Assembly (NCBI GenBank): GCA_021828925.1
Contig: JAJZCT010000197.1
Location: forward strand, 1-6,551
Length of the DNA: 6,551 nucleotides
Reading direction: 5' to 3'
From: Planctomycetota bacterium
GTDB taxonomy: Bacteria > Planctomycetota > Phycisphaerae > WQYP01
Shown one piece after another: positions 1-4,819 of the stretch (within the stretch, counting starts at the first letter, position 1; every line of letters starts with the position of its first letter). The position numbers and the translations under genes were made by a program. The notes under the pieces are model-generated. The model worked only from the letters and a program-made list of their open reading frames with translations, was not told where the DNA came from and made no database searches.

Positions 1-174
1 TTTTAATTTCGCATTCGTCAGGGTGCGTGCCTGAAATTGCGTTTCAAAAGCCGCCGGCTTTAATGGTTTGGCCTGATAGGTGGCGCATCCGGCAGGAATC
101 AGGCAAATCATGCCCAGAGCCAAGTACCTTCGGCCCGTTGGGAATACAGCTAAAATTGTCCGCGATCTCAGCAC
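1..174 (-). CDS. Outer-membrane lipoprotein, likely TolC-family efflux component (N-terminal part, cut by window edge)
   Basis: Reading the minus strand leftwards gives an open frame reaching the window edge. It carries a basic and then hydrophobic N-terminus (RRYLALGMICLIPAG), a lipobox-like Cys at 87-85 preceded by P-A-G, and then CATYQAKPLKPAAF and ARTLTNAKLK. A Cys followed by a short 'xYxxKPLxPA' stretch and an 'ARTL' motif is typical of the mature start of TolC-family outer-membrane efflux lipoproteins (the channel of RND or ABC efflux systems). That assignment is recognition from family flavour and only about 37 to 58 residues are visible. The start is uncertain. GTG at 174 gives a 29-residue signal peptide with good n-region charge but no Shine-Dalgarno. 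TTG at 123 and ATG at 111 would leave too short a signal. An in-frame stop lies just upstream of the GTG. The gene is divergent from imuA; inner-membrane and periplasmic pump genes, if present, would lie to the left of the window. Confidence 0.55.
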   Translation of the reverse strand, partial: MLRSRTILAVFPTGRRYLALGMICLIPAGCATYQAKPLKPAAFETQFQARTLTNAKLK

Positions 175-180
175 CAGCGG

Positions 181-209
181 AATTTAGTGATAATCTATGG
201 CCATGTCAA
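181..209 (-). promoter_or_regulatory. Promoter of the leftward lipoprotein gene (TTGACA-N17-TAAATT)
   Basis: On the minus strand a perfect -35 box TTGACA (209-204) is followed after 17 bp by TAAATT (186-181), which matches 4 of 6 positions of the -10 consensus. The predicted transcription start falls at about 175-174, essentially on the GTG candidate start. The mRNA would therefore be leaderless, unless translation starts further downstream. This is a sequence-pattern prediction only. Confidence 0.5.
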
Positions 210-250
210 ACACCGGGAGGGTTGATGATAATGGCGATCGTCATGTCAAA
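202..250. repeat. Direct repeat CATGTCAAA, two copies 40 bp apart
   Basis: CATGTCAAA occurs at 202-210 and 242-250, so equivalent bases are 40 bp apart, close to four helical turns. The left copy contains the -35 box (minus strand) of the lipoprotein promoter. The right copy lies upstream of that promoter, where an activator or second repressor subunit could bind. It may equally be a decayed second -35 without a matching -10. Confidence 0.3.
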
Positions 251-297
251 GCGATCAGTGCGGCTAATGGCTACCCGGGAATTTCCCACAGCACCGC

Positions 298-326
298 TTG
301 ACGCATACCTAACATAATACTAACAT
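298..326 (+). promoter_or_regulatory. Promoter of the imuA/DUF2721 pair (TTGACG-N17-TAACAT)
   Basis: TTGACG (298-303, 5 of 6 to consensus) is followed after 17 bp by TAACAT (321-326, 4 of 6). The predicted start near 333 gives a leader of about 26 nt, with AGGGA (344-348) as ribosome binding site before the ATG at 360. The spacer holds the repeated CTAACATA element, and the interval is bounded by CATACC (304-309) and GGTATG (332-337), which are inverted copies of each other. Confidence 0.45.
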
Positions 327-327
327 A
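309..327. promoter_or_regulatory. Candidate operator: CTAACATA direct repeat, 11-bp period, inside the imuA promoter
   Basis: CTAACATA occurs at 309-316 and 320-327, giving TAAC-N7-TAAC (310-324). The 11-bp period places the copies on the same face of the helix, between and over the -35 and -10 boxes, where a repressor would block RNA polymerase. Alphaproteobacterial LexA binds GTTC-N7-GTTC, whose reverse complement is GAAC-N7-GAAC. The present repeat has the same geometry with one base different in each half. Because imuA genes are usually LexA-controlled, an SOS operator is a reasonable inference, but it is not proven. Confidence 0.35.
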
Positions 328-359
328 TTGGGGTATGAAAATCAGGGAAGCGCAGCAGC

Positions 360-1208
360 ATGGCAACCAAACTTACTTTTGCGGATGTGGTGCAAAACTC
401 CGCCCGTCTTATTCAGAAGCTTGAACCACAGTTGTCAGCACCTGGCGCATCTGCGCCCGGCGTGGTTGGTGATGAAAACATCTCCACCAGCCTGCCGGAA
501 TTATGCGTGGGTATTCACGAATGGTTTTATGGAGATACATTAGATTCTACCACGTCTACCTTCCATACCCCCCTGCCGCGGTCTCGGGATCGGCCTTGGT
601 GGCCGGCAGCCCTTACACTGATGGCTTGGACGGCGGGCCGAATATTACGGCAGTCGGAACACAAATATCTTTTCTGGATCGGCGGCACAGAATTTCTACC
701 TACCGTACAACTCCTGGCCGCCATTTTGCCGGGCCACCGTCTGATTGAACGTTGCATTTTTATTGATCCACCGAGCCAATCCGACCGTATCTGGGCCATT
801 GATCAGACGCTGCGGTGTGGTGCAGCGGCGGTGGTGATCGCGAATGGTGCCGGGGCGGATATGGCGGCAAGTCGCAGATGGCAACTGGCGGCGGCCGCAG
901 GGGGCGTGTGCGGACTCCTGGCCCGTCCCCCCTGGGAAATAAATACTCCATGCCTGGCCATCACCCGCTGGCAGGTTCAACCCGCCCCCACCAGCACCAG
1001 CCATCCGCAGTGGAATGTGCGCTTGCTTCGCTGCAAGCCGCCCATGCCGCCCATCGCCCCAGATACTCAATGGACCGCCCAATGGCGTTATGATTCCAAT
1101 AATGGCCAAGGCGAAATGAAAATTCACATTATCCGGTGGCCCCATTGTCTGACGATGCATAATTCCTCTCCCCAGCATACGCCTGCTTTCGAACTACTCT
1201 CGCGATAA
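360..1208 (+). CDS. imuA: ImuA-like SOS mutagenesis protein (RecA/SulA-related)
   Basis: The 282-residue product resembles ImuA, the RecA-like accessory protein of the ImuA-ImuB-DnaE2 translesion-synthesis mutasome. Visible landmarks in family order are: LPELCVGIHEWFYGD (about 45-59, matching the 'G.LHE' segment); the strand YLFWIGGTEFLP (103-114) in place of a true Walker A; the core RCIFIDPPSQSDRIWAIDQTL (131-151); the segment AAVVIANGAGADMAASRRWQLAAAAGG (156-182); LLARPPWE (186-193); TRWQVQP (202-208); and WNVRLLRCK (218-226), the usual 'TRW...W.LLR' end. Nothing in it suggests catalysis; known homologues bind RecA, ImuB and DnaE2. AGGGA at 344-348 precedes the start with 11 nt spacing. 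Unusually, the gene downstream is not imuB or dnaE2 but a DUF2721 membrane protein, 26 nt away. A possible LexA-like direct repeat sits in the promoter. The frame is intact. Family membership is likely; the exact partner set is unknown. Confidence 0.8.
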   Translation: MATKLTFADVVQNSARLIQKLEPQLSAPGASAPGVVGDENISTSLPELCVGIHEWFYGDTLDSTTSTFHTPLPRSRDRPWWPAALTLMAWTAGRILRQSEHKYLFWIGGTEFLPTVQLLAAILPGHRLIERCIFIDPPSQSDRIWAIDQTLRCGAAAVVIANGAGADMAASRRWQLAAAAGGVCGLLARPPWEINTPCLAITRWQVQPAPTSTSHPQWNVRLLRCKPPMPPIAPDTQWTAQWRYDSNNGQGEMKIHIIRWPHCLTMHNSSPQHTPAFELLSR

Positions 1209-1234
1209 CCTACAGATGCGAATACAATGTCACC

Positions 1235-1768
1235 ATGCCAAACCATACAGAACACCTCATTGCCCTGATTCTTGCACCGGTGGTGCTTATTTCCGCCTGC
1301 GGACTGCTGTGTCTGACGTTTTACAACCGCATGGCGGTTTTGACAGCGCGAATCCGCAGTTTTAATGCGGAGCGATTCGAGTTATTGGAAAAAATACACC
1401 AGGAACCGCCCACGCTGCCACCGGAGACCAAACCCCTGCTTCCGTTGCGGGCACGCCTGCGCGGACTCGAAGGGCAAACAGATGCCATTTTATATCGTGC
1501 CCGTCTCATTCGACGCACACTGGTCTGTCTGGTGTCGTGTATTATCGGAATGCTGCTCTGCTCATTGACCTTGGGCCTGGGACTGATTATTCCCCATTTG
1601 GATTTCGCCGCTCTCACGTTTTTTACCCTCGGTATGATCGCCATGCTTATGGCAATGATTACCGCGCTGATGGAACTGCGACTAAGCCTGAAACCGGTCT
1701 CGCTGGAACAGGACTTCTTTGAGCGAATGACTCCAACGCCAGAAAGCCGCATCCACGAGGAAGCCTGA
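1235..1768 (+). CDS. DUF2721 family integral membrane protein
   Basis: A 177-residue protein with three predicted transmembrane helices: about 8-29 (LIALILAPVVLISACGLLCL), about 95-120, and about 124-147. The order and wording match DUF2721: an N-terminal helix with 'APVVLISACGLLCL', then FYNRMAVLTARIRSFNAER (29-47), a charged cytoplasmic-type loop, YRARLIRRTL (87-96), a helix pair, and an ELRLSL segment (147-152). The function of the family is not established. It is presumably an inner-membrane protein. The polar 45-90 region, with a proline-rich PPTLPPETKPLLP stretch, looks soluble. The gene follows imuA by 26 nt on the same strand with no obvious promoter or strong Shine-Dalgarno between them, so co-transcription and perhaps translational coupling are likely. 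A T6 run (1780-1785) follows shortly after the stop without a convincing stem. Confidence 0.8.
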   Translation: MPNHTEHLIALILAPVVLISACGLLCLTFYNRMAVLTARIRSFNAERFELLEKIHQEPPTLPPETKPLLPLRARLRGLEGQTDAILYRARLIRRTLVCLVSCIIGMLLCSLTLGLGLIIPHLDFAALTFFTLGMIAMLMAMITALMELRLSLKPVSLEQDFFERMTPTPESRIHEEA

Positions 1769-1811
1769 CGTCCAAAGCATTTTTTAGAAGATACAAGGCC
1801 TCAAAATATAC

Positions 1812-1839
1812 TTGACGGCGTGGCAGCTATTACTAGAAT
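1812..1839 (+). promoter_or_regulatory. Promoter of the Lon-domain/lectin pair (TTGACG-N16-TAGAAT)
   Basis: TTGACG (1812-1817) and TAGAAT (1834-1839) each match 5 of 6 consensus bases with a 16-bp spacer. This is the best plus-strand promoter-like signal in the window. The predicted start near 1846 leaves an mRNA leader of about 85 nt that contains the palindrome at 1866-1881. The two downstream genes are 33 nt apart and probably share this promoter. Confidence 0.55.
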
Positions 1840-1865
1840 TATCATGAGAATTCGCAGTCACAGCG

Positions 1866-1881
1866 ATGATATATATATCAT
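1866..1881. repeat. Perfect 16-bp palindrome in the leader of the Lon-domain gene
   Basis: ATGATATATATATCAT is a perfect dyad with no spacer, followed by a TTGTTTT stretch (1881-1887). It lies downstream of the predicted promoter and about 50 nt before the start codon. It could be a dimeric-regulator operator acting as a roadblock, or a weak AT-rich hairpin in the leader. As an intrinsic terminator it would be poor because the stem lacks G:C pairs. Confidence 0.45.
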
Positions 1882-1932
1882 TGTTTTCCACAGGCCGCAC
1901 GTCAGCGGCACACTTACGCGGAGAAGCCCCAT

Positions 1933-3198
1933 ATGATAAAGCTTCGGCAAAGCTGTGAAAAAAAGGCATCGGCGGTCCCATGTATTTATATGATTGTCCT
2001 GGCCTTGTGTACGATGGCTGGGACATACGCCCCTGCGGCATCCGCGGACGGTATGCTTTCCGGTGGAGGCAGCCGTTACAGCACCATTGTCAACCCGGCT
2101 TATCTGCATCGAGAAAAACATTATGGACGGCTGGAAAATTCAATCCGCGGATTGCTGGTCCGTGAATTCAGTAATGGCCGACTTGCTGGCAACAGTGAGG
2201 AGATCATCGCCACGGTAAATACCGACGAACACACACCACCAATTAAATTCGTCAATAAAGTCGGGCCTGATGTGATGGTTGCCGCGAAAATCGCATTACG
2301 CGCCGTCCGATTGCGCTACCCGGATATTCAACCAGGATGTATTCGAATAAGCTTTTCCGACCAATATACCGCTGTAGACGGAAATTCCGCCGGTTGCGCC
2401 TGCGCCGTGCTGATTCTATCACTGCTGGAAAACACGCGACTGGACCGCAACATGGCCGTCACAGGAGCAATCACCGCCGATTGGCGAGTCCGGGCAATCG
2501 GCGGGCTGGCGGCAAAAATTCCCGGTGCCATCGCCGACCACCTTACCGGTGTTGTGGTTCCGCAGAGCAACAGCCGCAATGTTTGTGATGTCATGTTATT
2601 AAACGGACTGCGGACGGCCTGGCAGATTCAGATATTTTCTGTGCGGACACTGCAACAAGCCATGGCGTTGATGCGGCGCAATAAACCGCGTGACATCCGT
2701 TATGCCATGCTGCTGTTTTCAACATTACAGCCCATTTTCCAGAAAAAGGGAGAGGCAGCATTGAGTGATCCGACAGTGATTCAGAGACTTAATCAAATTG
2801 CGGCGCTGGCACCAGATGATCTATCGGCTCAGTATCTGTTGGCACTGGCCAAGGGAACTGAGCCGACAAAATTATCAATAGGCGCTTCGATCTACGAAGC
2901 ATTTGCCGCAATACATTTTTACAACGACTATCTATGGAAGACGACATTACCCAAGACGCCGCCATTTCCCATACGGGATTCGTTACGGAGACTCAACCGA
3001 CTGCGGAGTATTGCATCACGCCAATGCCTGCCGCTGATTGAGGCCTTAACTCGATTTGTCCAGGCCTGCGGCACGTGGGGTGGTACGGCGAACGGCGCGG
3101 CTCACATTGTCGACAGAGCAAATGGTGTCGAACGGATTCTGGACCGGATGCACAGTAACCAGAAAACGATTTACCGAATGATGCACAGTGGATTTTAA
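1933..3198 (+). CDS. Exported Lon-type (S16) Ser-Lys protease domain protein without AAA+ module
   Basis: The 421-residue product begins with a Sec signal peptide: a basic start, hydrophobic IYMIVLALCTMAG (18-30), and likely cleavage after A-S-A at 38. Residues about 100-250 form a Lon proteolytic domain. The nucleophile motif is VDGNSAG (148-154, Ser152; Lon proper usually has DGPSAG). TGAIT (177-181) is followed by VRAIGGLAAKIPGA (186-199), which places Lys195 as the dyad base. The Ser-Lys distance of 43 equals that of E. coli Lon (S679/K722), and VVVPQSNSRNV (207-217) matches the following Lon strand. The AAA+ ATPase and substrate-binding N-domain of true Lon are missing, so any proteolysis outside the cytoplasm would be ATP-independent. 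The C-terminal half is helical; residues about 283-308 look loosely TPR-like. GGAG (1920-1923) precedes the ATG by 9 nt. The gene probably forms an operon with the lectin-like gene 33 nt downstream. Substrate unknown. Confidence 0.8.
   Translation: MIKLRQSCEKKASAVPCIYMIVLALCTMAGTYAPAASADGMLSGGGSRYSTIVNPAYLHREKHYGRLENSIRGLLVREFSNGRLAGNSEEIIATVNTDEHTPPIKFVNKVGPDVMVAAKIALRAVRLRYPDIQPGCIRISFSDQYTAVDGNSAGCACAVLILSLLENTRLDRNMAVTGAITADWRVRAIGGLAAKIPGAIADHLTGVVVPQSNSRNVCDVMLLNGLRTAWQIQIFSVRTLQQAMALMRRNKPRDIRYAMLLFSTLQPIFQKKGEAALSDPTVIQRLNQIAALAPDDLSAQYLLALAKGTEPTKLSIGASIYEAFAAIHFYNDYLWKTTLPKTPPFPIRDSLRRLNRLRSIASRQCLPLIEALTRFVQACGTWGGTANGAAHIVDRANGVERILDRMHSNQKTIYRMMHSGF
2474..2504. repeat. 10-bp inverted repeat in the Lon catalytic region
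   Basis: CCGCCGATTG (2474-2483) and CAATCGGCGG (2495-2504) are perfect reverse complements around an 11-nt loop. They lie between the codons for Ser152 and Lys195. An intragenic stem-loop is possible, but a repeat of this length with a short loop is only mildly unlikely by chance in a window this size. Confidence 0.3.
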
Positions 3199-3213
3199 GT
3201 AGCGAGCAGGAAT

Positions 3214-3229
3214 GATTCACCGGGGAATC
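3214..3229 (+). promoter_or_regulatory. Small hairpin over the ribosome binding site of the lectin-like gene
   Basis: GATTC (3214-3218) pairs with GAATC (3225-3229) around a 6-nt loop that contains most of the GGGGA Shine-Dalgarno (3222-3226). Ribosomes terminating on the Lon-domain gene 16 nt upstream could melt it and couple translation of the two genes. A 5-bp stem is weak evidence. Confidence 0.2.
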
Positions 3230-3231
3230 GG

Positions 3232-4779
3232 ATGGTATTTATGCGGGCAAACAACATTGGCGGTAAGCTGATCACCAGCTTGATATGCTGCGCTGCATGG
3301 GCACTTCACCTACCGCTTGCGCGATGTGCCACTGCGCCAGCACATCCGTGGGCTGCCACGGATGTGCTGGTAGCGACGGATGGGAAATTGGCGGACCTAT
3401 ATGTGAACGGTCATCGACTGGCAAAAAAGGAAATTGTTCCGGTTGCGACGAGCAGCGGTGTGAGCCTCGTTGACTTATGGATACATACCCACCCGGGCGA
3501 TTGGCTGGTTTTTCATGTCGTATGCCCGAAAGGCCTGATGCAGCGAAGGGGAATTGCGGTGGCCGGAAGACGCCGTGGCGATGATGTATTGCTTTCAGAA
3601 GAACAGACGCTGCAATGGTGTGCGATCTCCAATGCCGGGCAAGCACCCGCATTCATCGCCACGCGTGATTATCTCCGAAAATCTTCTGCGGTGATTCCGC
3701 GGCATCCGTCGCACCGTTGCTTTACCATGCTAGCGCAACATACCGATTTCAGTAATGGCGAAGTAATCTGGGCACGGGGAAATTCCCTTAATGTATGGAT
3801 CAAATGCCTGGTCCCGCGGCACAAAACACCACCGACCGGAGTACCAAGCGATACTGGGAAACGCACAGAACCTGTCGTAAAAATTCAACTCTCGGCAGCC
3901 CAACCCATTGCCAATGGAGTCTACAGCCTGACCAACCAATATAGCCATCTGGTGCTTAATGATCCGGGGCGTTCTGATCAACCGGGCACAGCCATTGATC
4001 AGGCAACAACGGATGGCGGCAAGCATCAGAAATGGAAATTTACTTATCAAGGCCACGGCCTTTATACAATTAAGAATGAATTGAGCGCGTTGTATCTTTC
4101 CGGCGCCGAAACCAATCCACAACCGGGCGATCTGCTGCGCCAGGAATTTCCGAGTCACAGGGCAAATCAACAATGGAAACTGCAGCGCAAGCACCAGGGG
4201 TTTCTGTGCATCAATGCGGCCAGTGGTCTTGCCATGGACGATTACGGACACCATGTAAACCCCGGCACAGCCGTGGATTTGTGGTCCGTCCATCACATTA
4301 AAACTATCGGCAATCAAACATGGCTGTTCCATAAGGCCCGGGGCGCACAGGCCGGCATGAATCCGCAAATCATGGTTTCGCAGGTAGTTCGGAAACCCGC
4401 GCCAGTCATTACATTCACCGACGCGCTGGCACAAGACGCTCTGCGAACATATCAGACCAAAATCCACCTGGCGCGCAAGCTTTATCAAAAGCAACAGGGG
4501 CAAGCCGCCACCGCGTGTGCCGCGATACTGCATGACGCGCTACTTACCGCGATGACAACCAATCATCCCGGCCAAACGCGAAAACTCACGGATATTCTCA
4601 CGGCGATGCGGCAACCTTCTTATCGTCCGGCGATGGCAACGACATTCACAATCCGATCCGCGCAATATGCGTGGAGGAAATACATGGTGAGTTTGGCACA
4701 AGCTCGCGCCATTTACCTCATCGCGCGGGACCACCTGCGGCGGCGGTTCGCCAGTACATTAGGCGGCGGTAATAAATAA
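3232..4779 (+). CDS. Exported ricin-type beta-trefoil lectin-like protein, C-terminus altered by IS insertion
   Basis: A 515-residue frame. A signal peptide is visible (basic K12, hydrophobic LITSLICCAAWALHLPL, 13-29, cleavage around 32-37). Residues about 42-200 form a beta-rich domain with ADLYVNGHRLA and GDWLVFHVV stretches that I cannot assign; they recall carbohydrate-binding beta-sandwiches. Residues about 226-367 are a ricin B-type trefoil with three QxW-type repeats: HQKW (W268), NQQW (W315) and NQTW (W364), plus YSLTNQYSHLVLN and GLYTIKNELSALYLSG strands. The C-terminal 395-508 segment is helical. ATG 3232 is preferred over ATG 3241 because GGGGA (3222-3226) is correctly spaced for it. 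The gene follows the Lon-domain gene by 33 nt. The final codons GGC GGC GGT AAT AAA TAA lie inside the left terminal repeat of an insertion sequence. The tail GGGNK is therefore IS-derived and the native C-terminus is displaced to 6059-6112. The missing tail is short and basic, so function may persist. Confidence 0.75.
   Translation: MVFMRANNIGGKLITSLICCAAWALHLPLARCATAPAHPWAATDVLVATDGKLADLYVNGHRLAKKEIVPVATSSGVSLVDLWIHTHPGDWLVFHVVCPKGLMQRRGIAVAGRRRGDDVLLSEEQTLQWCAISNAGQAPAFIATRDYLRKSSAVIPRHPSHRCFTMLAQHTDFSNGEVIWARGNSLNVWIKCLVPRHKTPPTGVPSDTGKRTEPVVKIQLSAAQPIANGVYSLTNQYSHLVLNDPGRSDQPGTAIDQATTDGGKHQKWKFTYQGHGLYTIKNELSALYLSGAETNPQPGDLLRQEFPSHRANQQWKLQRKHQGFLCINAASGLAMDDYGHHVNPGTAVDLWSVHHIKTIGNQTWLFHKARGAQAGMNPQIMVSQVVRKPAPVITFTDALAQDALRTYQTKIHLARKLYQKQQGQAATACAAILHDALLTAMTTNHPGQTRKLTDILTAMRQPSYRPAMATTFTIRSAQYAWRKYMVSLAQARAIYLIARDHLRRRFASTLGGGNK
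3337..3370 (+). repeat. Perfect 15-bp inverted repeat with 4-nt loop inside the lectin-like gene
   Basis: CCAGCACATCCGTGG (3337-3351) and CCACGGATGTGCTGG (3356-3370) are exact reverse complements separated by GCTG. In the mRNA this would be a very stable GC-rich hairpin spanning codons 36-46 (P-A-H-P-W-A-A-T-D-V-L), starting where the signal peptide ends. No T-run follows, so it is not an intrinsic terminator. It is far longer than the other local hairpins I noticed in the window and is very unlikely to arise by chance. Confidence 0.85.
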
Positions 4780-4788
4780 AGGTATCAA
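4762..4788 (+). repeat. Left terminal inverted repeat of the IS
   Basis: Starts GGCGGCGGTAATAAATAAAG and pairs with 6056-6030 at 26 of 27 positions (the one mismatch is 4785/6033). Its internal TAATAAATAA block contains stop codons in two of the three forward frames. The TAA at 4777-4779 now ends the interrupted lectin-like gene. Confidence 0.9.
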
Positions 4789-4805
4789 CTTGTGGGAAAT
4801 TGGGG

Positions 4806-4811
4806 TATGAT
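4806..4811 (+). promoter_or_regulatory. Possible -10 box of the transposase gene
   Basis: TATGAT matches 5 of 6 consensus bases. The -35 position (TATCAA, 4783-4788, inside the terminal repeat) is poor. The predicted start would fall at about 4818-4820, on or next to the ATG, implying a leaderless or nearly leaderless transcript and low expression. Confidence 0.3.
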
Positions 4812-4819
4812 AGTTAGGC

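Noticed and set aside
27..317. Open frame of 96 codons on the plus strand at the left end.
   Set aside because: It overlaps the lipoprotein gene and both divergent promoters, and it lacks domain features.
696..1178. Open frame of 160 codons on the minus strand within imuA.
   Set aside because: Its composition mirrors imuA on the other strand and it has no domain or ribosome binding site.
1768..1800. T6 run after the DUF2721 gene as an intrinsic terminator.
   Set aside because: No adequate GC-rich stem precedes it; the only pairing found is bulged with a loop of about 30 nt and spans the T run.
4045..4066. Short hairpin AAGGCC-AC-GGCCTT in the ricin domain coding region.
   Set aside because: A 6-bp dyad with a tiny loop is expected several times in a window of this size.
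3730..4533. Long open frame of 267 codons on the minus strand within the lectin-like gene.
   Set aside because: It lies wholly antisense to a gene with a clear signal peptide and three ricin repeats, and its translation shows no recognisable domain.
327..4810. The 12-mer ATTGGGGTATGA occurs both at 327-338 (imuA leader) and at 4799-4810 (inside the IS).
   Set aside because: About one repeated 12-mer is expected by chance in a window of this length, and the flanking sequence does not match.
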